The notes: a model not told the origin generated them from the letters alone. Positions 22,907 to 35,632 are shown, numbered from the stretch's first letter. The stretch: 64,000 nucleotides of DNA from Castor canadensis (GCF_047511655.1 NC_133398.1:52271638-52335637); one strand, 5' to 3'. Numbers and translations are program-made.

Positions 22907-23885
22907 TATTACTCCATTTTCCATTGTTATTACAAAATAGACTGGGTACTTTATAAACAAAAGAGGTTTACTTAGCTCACAATTCTGGAAATTCAAGCAC
23001 ATGGAGCTGGATTCTGTTTGGCTCTGGTGACAGCCTCTTGGCAGACAGCATCAAATGGCAGGAGCATATACAAGAGAGATCATATAGCAAGACAGGAAGT
23101 CAGAAAGATTTGGGGGCTCTTTTAGAAGAACCCACTCTCACTAAAGCTAACTCACTCACTGGTCTTTTCCAATGCCCCATGACCTAATGACATTGCAGTG
23201 GATTTCACATCTTTGTTTAATTTTACATTTTTTGTTGTGCTGGGTGGGAGCACATTGTGGCATTTACAAAGTTTCTTACAATGATTCAAATATATTGTAC
23301 TTGAATTCATCCCCTCCACCACTCTCCTTTATCCCCCCTGTCCCGAATCCTGGAACAATTTCAACAGGTATCACTTTTGCATTTACATACACATGTACAA
23401 GTTTTTTTTGCACTGTATTCATTCTTCTACTCCTTTTCCTTGCCACCTCCCCCCTCCTACTGGTGCCAACCTGTCCCGCCTCCCTCACAGGACCTGTTCC
23501 ACCCTCCTGGTCTCCAATTTTGTAGAAGAAAAAAGAGAAAGATAAAAAGGAAAACATGATGTTTTTGCTAGTTTGAGATAAAGCTACACAAAGAGTTTCC
23601 TTGTGATATTTCCATGAATGCATGTATTACAACTCCACTTAGTTCATCTCCTCTATTCCTCTTCTCTCCTCCCTAGTCCCCTTCCCATGGAGGCCCTGGC
23701 TAATTTAAGATTTCTATATTCACTTCTGTACAGACAGCACATCAACCTCATTCAAAATCTTAGTTTCCATCCCACATCGTAAAGATTCTATCACATCTTA
23801 ATACCATCACATTGGGGACCAAGCCTCCCGCACATGAACATTTAGAGGACAAAGCATGTCCAAACCAGAGCAATGTGGAAGAGAT
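22907..23885 (-). repeat. MaLR LTR remnant split by an L1 3' fragment
   Basis: 22907-23213 and 23791-23885 together read as a minus-strand MaLR/MLT1-like LTR ('tattacaaaatagactgggtactttataaac' at one side, 'accatcacattggggacc' at the other). Between them, 23214-23790 is a minus-strand L1 3' UTR fragment. A 9-bp tcacatctt occurs at both junctions (23205-23213 and 23791-23799) and is the likely target duplication, though it is short and the L1 is old. Confidence 0.65.
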
Positions 23886-24169
23886 TTTATTGAGGAATGC
23901 TCCTGTAAGAAAGAAAGGAAGGAGGAACCTGGAGTGGGCAGGGTGAGCCTTAAGATTGTGATGTGGCTCTGACTCTTGAAAAGGAAAGAAGAAAGAAGGA
24001 AGACCAGTTTGTCCTCTAGTTCTTACAGGGTGGTTTTGTGGTTTTGCATGAGTATAATAAGTAAGCCTATCATTGTAATGTGTTAAGGAGCTAGGTTGTG
24101 ATTAGTACCCCTCCTTTGACTGGTAAGTACCCCCTTCTATCCTTCAATGTAGTAAAACTCTTATTTTTA

Positions 24170-24560
24170 AAATTCTGGGTCTGTAGTCTTTTTTTCTGTG
24201 AACCTATGCAATCCCATTTTTGTTTACAAAATAATGGGCTTCATTATGACATTTTCATGCATGTATGCAATAACTTTGTTTACATTTATCCTCTATAGTC
24301 CCCCTTCCACTAGCTCCTGCCAATAGCAAATAGTCACACTGTATGTTCATTTCTTTGGGGGTGTTTATTTATTTTTAGATTTAGATTTTGTGGGTGATAT
24401 TTGTCTTTCTGAGACTGAATTATTTTTCTAATATGATGATTTCCAGTTCAACACATTTTTCCTGCAAATGACATAATTTTATTCTTCTTTACAACTGAAT
24501 AATACTCCATTGTGTGCGTTTGCATATAATTTCTTTCTCCATCCATCCATTGTTAGGTAC
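24170..24560 (-). repeat. Old L1 3' end
   Basis: Antisense L1 wording: 'aaataatgggcttcattatgac', 'gtcccccttccactagctc', then 'gaataatactccattgtgtg', which is the reverse of the end of ORF2. Confidence 0.7.
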
Positions 24561-25304
24561 CAGGCTGATTCCACACATCTCATGATGATGTTTTGGTCAA
24601 CAATGGACTGTGCATTTGATAGTGATCTCTTAGGATTATAATAGAGCTGAACAATTCCTATTGCCTAGTGACACTGTAGCCATCATGAAGTAGTTGCACA
24701 AACCGTTACTCAGGTACTTATGGTAATGCTGTCCTAAACACACCTAAGGTGCTGGCAGTAGTATAAAAGCATAGCACATACAAGGATAAGTATAGCATAG
24801 TATGTAATGCAGGATAATGATAATACGTGACTATGTTACTGGGGTATTTACTATACTATATTTATAATGCTATTTTAAAGTGTATTCCTTCTAGTTATAA
24901 AAAAAAGAGTACAATGGCAGCAGCCTCATGTATTTCCTCTTTACTACATCTACTGATTATATCAAGAGGACATGTCAAGTGATTGACCTATACCAGCTAG
25001 GCTTTTGTCAGCACATTCTGAGTTTCACACAACAAAATTGCTTAATGATACAATTTTCAGAAATTATCTCCATTTTTTAAGTGATGCTTGACTATACATA
25101 TATTTATATGTATATATATTCATTTTGTCCATATACTATAGGTTATATATCTTCATTTTATGCATATTCACTTAACATACATCCATTATAAATATTTATT
25201 ATATTCACTTACATATTCATAGATACTCATTTTTTAATGGTCATATGAAGGATTAGACATATGGAGTTAGACATCTAAAGGGTATATCAGGGAATTAGAA
25301 TAAC
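24561..25304. other. Intergenic DNA, no gene recognised
   Basis: AT-rich with TA-rich runs near 25100-25200. Nothing assignable. Confidence 0.45.
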
Positions 25305-25522
25305 CCAAGCACGGTGGCATACGTTTGTAATTCCAGTCACACAGGAAGTATAGGTAGCAGGATTACAGTACAAAGTCAGCCCAGGGATAAAAGCATGTGA
25401 CCCCATCTGTAAAATAACCTGAAGCAAAAAGATCTGGGGGCATGGCTCAAGTGAAAGAGCACTTGCCTAGCAAGTGCAAGGCTCTGAGCTCAAACCCCAG
25501 TACCTCTAAAAAAAAAAAAAAA
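25305..25522 (+). repeat. Composite SINE: 7SL (B1-like) unit plus ID-like unit
   Basis: The 5' half (25305-25420) is 7SL-derived ('caagcacggtggcatacg', 'gtaattccag'), and the 3' half (25430-25505) is the ID-like tRNA body ('agagcacttgcctagcaag', 'gctcaaaccccagtacc') with an A tail. This B1-dID-type architecture is known from squirrel- and beaver-related rodents and helps place the organism. Confidence 0.85.
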
Positions 25523-27334
25523 ACTAAGTATACATCCTTAGGGATACAAGAGTTCCTAATTGTTTACAAAATGTTCACAACTTCACAAATATGTATTTGA
25601 ATTTTTTAATGTGTTAGATATCCTTATTTAGAAGCCTGTGAATCTCCTGAAAGTTCAGGAAAATATTTGTGTATTTTTTGCCTAGTGCATTTTTTTAAGA
25701 GATAAGTTCTGCAGCACACATTTGATTCTATAAGATTAAGAACTAAAGGAATTAATGTCTAGAAATATTTAAAAGGGCAAATAAAGGAAAGTAAAAAAAA
25801 GAGAGAATCAAAAAAATCCCCAAATAATGCAAAAACATTAATAAAGTGCTGAATTTTGAGTGAACTGTAATTAAGCAAGAACAGGTTTTAGGGCAATCAT
25901 TCCAGAGCTCATCCAATGCACCAGCATCCTTCCAGTTATTATTTCATTAGTACAAGCAATATATCTTCAGAGGCCAGGTTTTTTTTTTCCTTAACAGATT
26001 GGAAAAGAAGATGGCTTAGAAAAATTAAGTGTCATATTCAGAATTTGCAGACGAATCCTAAGGACCTCTTGAGTCAGTATTTTTTTTCTCTCAATCATCT
26101 GATTGTTCTCCCAAAAATGAAATAGGTTCCAAGAGAGCTCTTCTGTGAATTTAGACCCTCAGAACTTAGAGCTCTTCTGTGTGTTAGGGCCCAACATTTG
26201 CAGTGATTTACTTAATAGGCAAATTTTTTCAGATTAGCTAAAAACTATAATTCTGCACTACCTTTAAGAAGAGCAAACATTTTTATAGTCCCCTAAAAGC
26301 AGACAAATCAGTCTGATGGATAGTCTTTTAAAATTCTCTGGGTTTTATTTTCACCAAATTTCAGGATGACATTTTCCAACTGCACATTTGAGATAAGGAG
26401 AAAACAGTTTTTAGACATGATTTCTAGCGTCCATCACTGTTGTGTTTCACCTTTCTATTAGAACTGAGACGTTGGTCGCAAGACTTTTCTAAACAGAGAA
26501 TTAACTTTTTATTCCTTACAGAGGAATATGCTACTAAATTTAGCAAGTGATGCCTTATACTTGAATATTGACAGTATTTTAGTAAGAGGGCTATTGCAAT
26601 TATAAAATTCTAATAGGTCATGAAAATATTTTGTCATTTTTATCCAAAACGAGAAAACTGTTCATCATCAAGGTTATGACTCTGGTTTTGCTTATTTACA
26701 TTGATCAATATAACTGCCGGATAAATTAATAGATTTATATTTACTGATTAACATATTTTTCCAAGCCTATAAGGAAAGCTAAATTACTACATAAGGTTGT
26801 TTGGCAAACTTAGATCCAAACGTAGGGAATGGGATGGAATTTTGATAGCTAGAACTAATCAAGTCATGGGTGTTTTGTGGGCTTATGTAAGGCACAGGTG
26901 TGTTCTGTCAACTCATAGCCTCTGTATAAGGGAAGACCACCCCCCCAACCTATCCTGGAACTATTAACTGGCTTTCATCCCCCCCTTTGGAACAGAGTGC
27001 TATTTGCTTACACCAAAACCCATTTCTCATCTTTCCCAGGAATAGAATCCTGGCTTTTAGTTGGGCAAGTTGTCACTTTAAAGAAAAAGTTAATTACCTT
27101 TCCCTGTGTGAGATGTGACCACATGACTAAGTTTGGATAATAAAATATTAGTTAGTATGATGAATGACTTACATTCATCATATGTAATGGTGAACAAACA
27201 ACATTCTTACTGAAAACAGAAAAGCCAAATAAAATTTAAAAAAAAAGCAAACAGTAAATATGTTTAAATCAATTAAAGTGCTGCAAAAGCAACTAGAGCT
27301 AGAACTCTGAATTCTCAGGCTTCTATAAAAGAAT
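25523..27334. other. Intergenic DNA, no gene recognised
   Basis: AT-rich sequence with old repeat echoes around 27060-27150. The small frames at 25916-26125 and 27178-27441 have no recognisable features. Confidence 0.45.
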
Positions 27335-27655
27335 AATAGTAGCTTATAGCCAACAGAAATGCATCTCTTAGCTCTGGAGGTTGAACTAAGATCAAGGCAC
27401 TGTAGATTCAGTGTCTGGTAAGGACTCATTTCCTGGTTCATAGAAATGGCACCTTCTCTTTGTGTCCTTCCATGGTGAGAGGGGCTAGTCAGTTCTCCAT
27501 AGTCTTTTCATAAGATACTAATCCATTCATGAAGAATCTTCCTTTTAGAACTAATCACCTCCCAAAGACCCTATGGCTAAATATTATCATTTTGATGATT
27601 AAATTTCAACGTAATAATTGGGTCAGTGAGCACAAACATTTAGACCATAGCAAGG
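27335..27655 (-). repeat. MLT1-type LTR remnant
   Basis: Reverse-orientation MLT1 wording in order: 'agctctggaggttgaactaagatcaagg', 'tcctggttcatagaaatggcacc', 'ttccatggtgag', 'aactaatcacctccc', ending 'tagaccatagcaa'. Confidence 0.8.
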
Positions 27656-29540
27656 ACCAAGATTTTGAAAAAGAACAAGAGAGGTGAGATGATTATTTAT
27701 AAATGAGGATATTAGACCTTTGGGGCTAGGGCAAGAGGTTGAGACCAGGCTTTGTACCCATAAAGGCTGTTAAGGGGAAATGGGGAAACCAGCAGAGATC
27801 CAATAGCTCTTTGGAGCTAGAGAGTCAAAATTAGAGATATTTCAGGCTAAGATTCTGGTAGAGCCAAGGACAGATGACTACTTGACATGTACTTTGGTTT
27901 TCTTTTAACCATTTAGGAAACTCTGAAACTACACAGAGCAGGTAGCTAAAGAGCTATGTAGAAAGCCTCTGATAAACAGAACAGAGTTTTCAAATAACAG
28001 GCAAGTAGTATAGTTCAGAACTTTCCAAGCAGAGGGACCCAGAGAACACATCAGTCACTTAGTTGGAAGCCCTGTGAGGATATATACCTGAGGAATAGTG
28101 AAGAACAAAAAAATACTGAGGTCCTCTCAAAATAGTCAGAGATTTACTAAAACTGCATGGCTCCATACCTAAGACAATGGTGGATATTTTCTAGAGGGAG
28201 ATAAAATCATCTGTATGTTGTTGGGTATAAACAATGTTTGGCATTCAATCAAAATTATTACATGTGCCAAGAAATGTTACCATATGAATTAAATGAAGAG
28301 AAAAATTAGACAACAGATATAGAACTTTGGGTGGTTCTTATAATGGAGTTGACAAAGATTTTCAAATATCAATGATTAATATTTAGAGAAAACAGATTAA
28401 AAGATACAGAATTTCATCATAGAATTAGAATCTATAAAAAGGATAAAATGAGAATTTTAGGGGATAAAATCTGAAATGGATAATTCAATATGTGGGTTTA
28501 ACAAAAGATTAGAGATAGCAAAGGAGAAGATTGCTAAGATGGAAGACAGGTTGCTAGGAAATATCTAAAGGAAAGCACTAAGAGAAAAAAAATTTTAAAG
28601 GTGTATAAAATACACATGACATACAGTATAGTGTAAATTTAATTGGGTTACCAAAAGTAGAAAATAAAGAATATGGGGGGGGGGGGGATAGAAGACATCA
28701 TGGAAAAGAATTTCCAAACTTTTCCCCCAAAAAAATCATTCCACAAAGCATATGAGAAAATTAATATGCTACCTTCAAAAAACATTACCACCACCAATAA
28801 TCAAATGGACAGGACTATCTCAAATGAAATGAAAACCAGAAGATAATGATATGACATATTCCAAATAATGAAAGAAAATAACTTCTAATTTAAAACACTA
28901 TACAATGAAATAATTCTTTAGAACTGAAGGTGAGTAAATGCTTCAAACAAAGTTTTGACCTACAAACTGGCACTAGGATAAATATTTAAAAAATTCAAAC
29001 AGAAAGAAAATCATTCTAGCTTGAAACAAAAAAATGCAGAAATTAAAGAAGAGCCATGCAAAAAATACACAAAAATAAAATATTGAGTACAAAACAACAA
29101 TAATGACAACAGCAATAATAATGTCCTAAAGGGCTTAAAATATAAACAGAAATAAAATGTAAAAGCAGAACTTTAAATGAGTTAAAAGTATCTAAAGTTT
29201 TAACATTATCAGAAAAATCATAAAATAATCCATATTAATGGATTATAGTTAATCAAGTTTGTGCTCTGAAGACACTATTTGAAAATATAAAATATAAATA
29301 TAAAATCCATCTTTGAAAATATAGTTGAACATGTAAAAATAAAAGTTAATAGAAAGGGAAACAGAATGATAAAATTATTTGACCAATCCAAAAGAAAGCA
29401 ACAAAAGAGAGAAAAAGTTAGAAGGATAAGTCTATGAGAAAGAAAATATAGTAAATCAACCACAACAATAATCACAATATATGTAAATAAACATACTGCA
29501 AATTTAAGTTCAATAATGCAAATGTAAAACTCCAAATATT
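27656..29540 (+). repeat. Old L1M ORF1-region remnant with flanks
   Basis: About 28300-29230 carries L1M ORF1/5'-region wording ('tgggtttaacaaaagattag', 'ctaagatggaagacagg', 'catatgagaaaattaatatgc') on the plus strand, badly decayed and without a usable frame. It contains a 13-base G run at 28675-28687. 27656-28280 and 29240-29540 are AT-rich and unassigned. Confidence 0.6.
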
Positions 29541-29542
29541 TT

Positions 29543-29885
29543 GTCTTAGTCAATTTGGGCTGCTATAGCAAAGTTAAATTGGGTGACTTATAGACATTTA
29601 GTCCTCACAGTTCTGTGACTAGAAGCTCAAGATCAATGTGCCAGCACAGTCAGGTTTGGGTGAGGATCCTCTTCTGGGTTGAAGACTTTTCAGTGTATCT
29701 TCCTGGGGCAGAAAGAGGGGCTCCAACTTCCTGGCCTCTTCTTACAAGGCCACTAATCCCAATTCAGGAGGGTTCCATCCTCATGGCCTAATTACCTCTC
29801 AAACAGTCAATCTTCTAGTACTATCACATTGGGGATTAAATCTCAACATATAAATTTGAAGAGGACAAAAACATTCAGTCTATAA
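29543..29885 (-). repeat. MLT1-type LTR remnant
   Basis: Begins 'cttagtcaatttgggctgctatagc' and proceeds through 'cctcacagttctgtgactagaag', 'ctcatggcctaattacctc' and 'cacattggggattaaatc', the reverse of an MLT1-family LTR. Confidence 0.8.
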
Positions 29886-31186
29886 TATATTTGGAAATAT
29901 ATGCAGCAGACTGCTAACTGTGACATTGCTGGGGAATGAAAAGAGTTGGGAGAAGAATAAGGAGAAGCAATTTGTTTACTAAAATTCTGTTTCTTAGAAA
30001 TGTTCCCAAAAAGAATGCTTTAGTTTTAAAGAAAATGTGATTGCACTATTTTGTAGACCTGTCTATCTAGCTAAGTATTCTATAAATTTACTACATTTCT
30101 CCCTATGGTCCTTATACTTTTTTAAAATTTTATCCTTAATATGGGTTATTAAATAATTTTAAAAATTATTCTAATGATTAGTTCTCATTGCCTATTTTGC
30201 TTTCTAACAAGTTACTGTTTCTATACAATTGAGCTATGGATTTTATCATGGTTTTTATCTAGCTACTTTACTAGACCCAATAACTTAGTAAGTTTTCTTC
30301 TTTCAGACATAAGAATACTTTAACATCTTATTGTTCTAAAATGTTAACTTACTAGAATCGGTGTACCGTCTTCTCCTTATTTATGAGCTGTGTCATGCTG
30401 GTAAAGTTTTGGAACCCATTTCTACCTGTGACTGTAATAGTTGATTAGTTCCTCATGCTCTTGATACAGTTTCTATTTTTTCTGGGACTGTTTGGTTTAA
30501 TTATAGTTCCCTATGTTCTTTCCTATTTAACACAGATTTTTAAGAATATGTAGACTTTTAAAACAGATAATTTATTAATAGAGTAAGCAAAATACCACAT
30601 TAGGAACCTCCTTTGCTCCACCTAGTGACTCAGTCTCTTGCACTGAGGTCTCTGTTCTGAATAGCCCAATTCCCTGTGGCTGGGGAATCTATTGTTTTGA
30701 GAGGATGCTGTGCCTAGGCATTCTTCAGTACTCTTTACTTACAGTTAAATTTCTCCATGCTGGTTTCAGCCAGCAGTCTATAGTCTATGACCCAGGAACT
30801 AGATCAAAGTATCCCAATCTGTGAACTATTCTACAGACTGCTGATTGGTATGCAGAGAAAATAATCTTCAACCAGGTACATAGTTTTAAGTCCTTAAAAT
30901 CTTTAAGTTTTAATTTCTTTTTACTATGATATTTCTCAGAGCATTTAACCTATTTCTGTGAGACAGGAAAATTCAACAGGGTTTGATGCTTTTCTTGCTT
31001 CTAAATATACTGAGAGAGAGAGAGAGAAAGAGAGAGATGAAGGGTGTACTACCAATCATTCTATCACCCAGATATCTCCCACATTTAAAAAAAATGAAAC
31101 TATTACATGTATAATTAGAAAGCTAATAAAAGAAGAACAAAACAAAAGGGAGACTGTATATTCATTAACTCATTTATCTATAAATA
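29886..31186. other. Intergenic DNA, no gene recognised
   Basis: AT-rich and unassigned, with a short AG-rich microsatellite at about 31010-31037. Confidence 0.45.
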
Positions 31187-31683
31187 TGTAACCAGGGGTC
31201 ATGGTGGAACCAGCCATGAGACTCCAGTCTCTGGAGGTAGAGTACACCCTCCTTCTCAAGCTTTCACTGCAGGCTAGAGAAGCCTTCTTAAATAATCCTG
31301 AATGCTTCATTTCCCACACTGTATCAGAAAACTTGTTCTTAGGCTTATTAATTATTGTTCTGAGGATAAAGAATTTGAAGGACATACCACGGGAGGTCAA
31401 GGAGACACTTCTCCTCCCTAGGAAATGCCCATTTGCATCTGAAAGGCATCTCTGCCCTCAGGTGATGCAAAAATAGGCTATAAAACCCACTCCCCACCCT
31501 GACCCATGGGATCACCAGTTTCCGGGTCCCCCTGCATTCTCCAAGATGCAATCTTTCTCTTCTCTTCTCTACAAATAAAATCTTTCCAACCTCTGCTGTT
31601 GGAGTCTGCCTGTGTTTTCATCCTCAGAGCAGGCTCAAGAACCCTGAGCACCTGAAATTTATGCACGTGTCATCCGTGCATCA
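31187..31683 (+). repeat. ERV-B 5' LTR
   Basis: About 497 bp, from TGTAACC to GCATCA. TATAAAA is at 31479-31485 and AATAAA at 31574-31579. The left boundary is chosen from the TG start and is less certain than the right boundary, which is fixed by the primer site four bases downstream. Confidence 0.8.
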
Positions 31684-31687
31684 TATT

Positions 31688-31705
31688 TGGCGACCACAAA
31701 GGGAC
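31688..31705 (+). promoter_or_regulatory. ERV-B primer binding site, tRNA-Arg type
   Basis: TGGCGACCACAAAGGGAC matches 17 of 18 bases of the complement of the 3' end of a tRNA-Arg (TCG) plus CCA, with a G to A difference that could be CpG decay. It lies four bases after the 5' LTR, as expected. Confidence 0.82.
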
Positions 31706-31851
31706 CAGCGGTCACCTGAGGTCGGTATAGGTTGTGCCAAACTGGGAAAAACTGCCTATGAATGTGACCGTGAGTATCCAGCACTCCAGTGGAGTCTATT
31801 TTCCAGGAAAGACTCCCCACCAAGGCCTAGCTATGGTGGAACTCTCAGGTC

Positions 31852-31897
<46 letters not shown>

Positions 31898-33180
31898 TGT
31901 TAAGGAGGATTTCTCCCTTGGGAAACTGAGGAAAAGCTCCAAGCCCATTACAACTGTACGGCAGGCAATCTGAGGAAACTCAGATGCCAGGTGGGGGATT
32001 ATACCACACTGCCAATGCTACGTGGGCAGAACCCGAATTCAGTGCTCCAAGGCTTTTTCTTTTTTCCTCTCCTTAAACTCTAACCCTCTCTTTCAAGATC
32101 TGACCTGCTTAAGAGGAGGTCTGAAAACAGCCGGTGGAAAGGAAAGTTTGTCTTTGAGCCACAAAAGGTGTTCTGGCCAGGGCACTCCCATGTGTCACCC
32201 AAAGGCTGGAGATGCAACTTTCTGACCCACCCTGAGGCTCCAAAGGTGGATAAGTCTCAGACCCCTCCAGCAACATCCATGGCAAACACACAATCAGATC
32301 TCTTACACTTCCTTCATGGTTTCCATGGCCCAAGAGTGGAGGTCACCTCTTGCTTCCAGTGCTCCAGTACTGCCTTTGGGGAGGATCAACCTGGACAGCA
32401 GAGAAGATCAATAATCCCTCATGCCTGGAAACTCTCTTTTTCCCCAACCCTCAGCCTCTCCTTCCCCTTTCCCAGGCAGTTCAGTTTGAGTGCCCCCTCC
32501 CCTCCTTTGCCCTAAACAGCAGTGAGGTTCTTTCTTCAGGGAGTTTGGGAAAAATCCTTACAGGCACCAGAAAGTGCTAGTCTCCAATTTAGGCTTAATT
32601 ATCTTTATCAAACATCAGGTTAACTGGTTAAACAGGTTCCACAGCCTGCCCTCAGGGAAAGAAAAAGAACAGTTAAAAGGCAAAAACCTCAGGTCTTCTC
32701 TGTTTTTGCCCCTTACTGGAGCAAAAGCCTCCAGGTGCTCTAGCTCTCTCTCCTTTCATAAAAAGCATATATGCCTCACAGGATATACAGGGTGACAAAA
32801 GTGTACTTCATCAGGAGTCCCCATCCATGCCTCTACAGGGGTCCTCCTTCTGGCCATGCAGCCCTCTTGGTTACTTTGATAGAGTTATTTTTTTTTAATT
32901 ACAAGCGTTCAACTGGCAGAGGAAAACTAGGCCTACCTGGGTCGCAGGGCAAACAGGCGAGTTGAAATGCATGAGAGATTGGTCAGATCATCTCAGGGCA
33001 GTGGGTACAACTGAGGTATCTATCTGTAAATCCTCCATGGTTTACCCACAAGCGGCAGTGGAAGGAGCAAGGGAGAGCGGGATACCCTCTCCCGCTAGAG
33101 TTTCTCCTCATCTGGGGATGCTTAGATAAAGGGAGAAGCCTCTGTTCAGGTGACCAATTTTCCCTTGTTTCCCTTTTTAG
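31706..33180 (+). other. ERV-B leader region
   Basis: About 1.5 kb between the primer site and the gag ATG, which would hold the packaging signal and splice donor. It contains a (TC)n microsatellite at 31857-31893. Several small frames here (such as 32168-32515) show no viral protein motif and I treat them as chance. Confidence 0.65.
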
Positions 33181-34642
33181 ATGGGGAATCGAGCCTCAAG
33201 GATCCAGGAAGGATCCCCCCTTGCCTGCTTATTAAAACATTGGAAAGATCTTGATCCAGAAAATCCTCAGCAAAAGCGACTCAAGTTTTACTGCACCCAG
33301 GCTTGGTCACAGTATCTTCTGGGAGATGAGGAAAGATGGCCAGAAGGAGGGAGCATTAATTATAATACCATTCTTCAATTAGATATGTTCTGTAAAAAGG
33401 AGGGAAAGTGGACTGAAGTTCCATATGTTCGATTGTTCTTTTTCCTAAGAGACCACCCAGAATGTCTAAACAAATGCAGGCTAGACACCCAGATCATGGT
33501 AACCCTTTGCAAAAAGCTCCCAAACTCCCTTGAACCAAAAAACCCATCAGCTCCACCTTTCCTCCCTTACCCAGCTACCTCACACACCAGACATCGCCCC
33601 ACGGGACTCTACCTCTACCCCCTCCAGTTAATTCCTGGAGGAGATAGGGCTCATGTTCCTTTTAGAGTGAGTAAACATAAAGAAATAAAAAAGGATTTAG
33701 GAAATTACACAGAAAACCCAGGTCAGTACATCCAGGCATTTAGAGAAGTCAGCCAAGACTTTGAACTGAGCTGGAAAGTTGTAATGCTATTGCTATCTCA
33801 GACCCTCACTTCTCTGGAGAAACAGCAGGTACTAGATCAGGCTGTCACAGCTGGAGACAATTATCACTCAGATAAAAGAGGCCCTACAGGCCTATCTCAG
33901 ACTGGGCCCTCACAGGAGGAGGAGGGGGAGGGAGAAGAAAGACAAAGACACTGGGTACCTAGAAGGGAACCTCAATTCCCAATTCCAACAGGAGATCAGG
34001 CAGTGCCAAGGTCTGACCCTAAGTGGGACCCTGAAAATGACAAGGATGAATGGAGTTGTAACCATTTCATGTACTGCATTCTTGAGGGTCTAAGAAGAGC
34101 CAAGGTAAAACCTCTTAATTACTCCCAAGTCACAGATGTACAGCAAGGACCCTTAGAAACTCCAGTAGCTTTCCTACAGAGACTTAAGGATGTTTTACAA
34201 AAGCATACCAACATTATACCAGAGTCACAGGAAGAGGAAATCATCCTAAAAGATAAATTTCTAACACAGTCAGCACCAGATATCCATAAAAAGCTTCAGA
34301 AACTGGTGGCTGAAGGGACCAGAGATCTAGACCTATTGGTCAGTGTAGCCGTCTGTATACTATAATAGGGACTTAGAAAATGAAAGGAAGGACCTGGAAA
34401 AGGAAAAGAGAAAGGATATGCGGCAGGAGGCTCTGATCGCAGCAGAGTTCAGAGAGGCTCCCCCAGGGCAAAGTCCAAACCAGAGGACACGCTTTCAATG
34501 TGGACAGGCAGGCCATTTTAGGAGGGAGTGCCCCTGGAGAAAGCTACCTCCGGGACCCTGCCCCATTTGTCAGGGAAAACATTGGAAGGCACACTGTCCC
34601 CAGTTCCCAGGGGAATCGAGGCCAGAGCCTCCCACCCAATGA
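33181..34642 (+). pseudogene. gag: ERV-B gag, frame-broken
   Basis: Starts at ATG 33181 with MGN, a myristoylation signal, and stays open for 394 codons to 34365. Matrix is at residues about 1-120, followed by a proline-rich stretch, and then capsid with a major-homology-like region near residue 330-345 (about 34160-34215). A frame break near 34350 is followed by a second frame holding the nucleocapsid to 34642. The first zinc knuckle has lost its first cysteine (the codon before FQC reads CGC, arginine, where a cysteine is expected). The second has the short form CX2CX3HX4C common in class I ERVs. The product could not be a normal full-length Gag. Confidence 0.85.
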
Positions 34643-35114
34643 CAGGTCCCTGGGCCTCCCATCCAGGCTCTGTAACCACCGTAAATCAGGGGAGCCCCGG
34701 GTTTTACTCATGATTGAAAAGCACAAGGTCAACTTCCTTATCGATACTGAAGCCAGCATCTCAGCTATTCCTTTCTCTCCCGGACCCAGGTCCTCCAAAA
34801 AAAATTACTGTTCGAGGCATATCAGGCCAGCCTTTAGAGCATTATTTCACTCAGACTTTAGCCTACTCCTGAGGAGATTTCCATTTCTGTCACTCCTTTT
34901 TAATTATCCCAGACCCCTACTCCTCTGCTAGGTTGAGACCTTCTATCTGAATTGGGGGTACAGCTCCTTTTACCCCCAGGAGAGTACTTTCGCTTGTCCC
35001 TGATAGAGGAACAAGTAGACCCCACAGAGTGGACAGATGGACACACTGTGGGATGGGCAGGAACAGCTGTCCTAGTCCTAATTCATCTCAAGGACCCCTC
35101 CTGGTTTCTCCATC
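34643..35114 (+). pseudogene. pro: ERV-B protease and start of RT, broken
   Basis: A protease segment is readable around 34690-34790 in a different frame from the nucleocapsid. The catalytic DTGA motif reads DTEA (LIDTEAS), so the essential glycine is replaced by glutamate. The sequence after about 34800 is out of frame, and the gene runs into the L1 insertion after 35130. Presumably inactive for several independent reasons. Confidence 0.8.
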
Positions 35115-35130
35115 AAAAACAATATCCTTT

Positions 35131-35616
35131 TTTTTTTATTATTGTTTTATTATTCATACATGCATACAAGGCTTGGGTCAATTCTCCCCACTGTCCCCAT
35201 CCCCTCCCTTACCACCCACTCCACCCCCTTTCTCTCCCCCCCTACCCCCTCAATACCCAGCAGAAACTATTTTGCCCTTTTCTCTAATTTTGTTAAAGAG
35301 AGAGTATAAACGATAATAGGAAGGAACAAGTGTTTTTGCTGGTTGAGATAAGGATAGCTATACAGGGAGTTGACTCACATTAATTTCCTGTGCGTGTGTG
35401 TTACCTTCTAGGTTAATTCTTTTTGAGCTAAGCTTTTCTCTAGTTCCTGGTCCCCTTTTCCTATTGACCTCAGTTGCTTTTAAGGTATTTGCTTTAGTTT
35501 CTCTGCATTAAGGGCAACAAATGCTAGCTAATTTTTTAGGTGTCTTACCTATCCTCACCCCTCCCTTGTGTGTTCTCTCTTTTATCATGTGCTCAAAGTC
35601 CAATCCCCTTGTTGTG
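35131..35616 (-). mobile_element. 5'-truncated L1 3' UTR inserted in ERV-B pol
   Basis: A minus-strand L1 tail: a T run at the left (the A tail on the minus strand), a C-rich tract near 35200-35250, then 'cagaaactattttgccctt' and 'attttgttaaagagagagtataaac', closely matching the L1 at 62875-64000. It is flanked by a perfect 16-bp duplication, aaaaacaatatccttt, at 35115-35130 and 35617-35632. The host sequence on both sides is ERV-B pol, so this insertion is younger than the provirus. Confidence 0.93.
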
Positions 35617-35632
35617 AAAAACAATATCCTTT

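Noticed and set aside
32168..32515. Possible accessory gene in the ERV-B leader
   Set aside because: Class I ERV leaders of this length are usually noncoding; the frame has no motif and proline/serine-rich chance composition.
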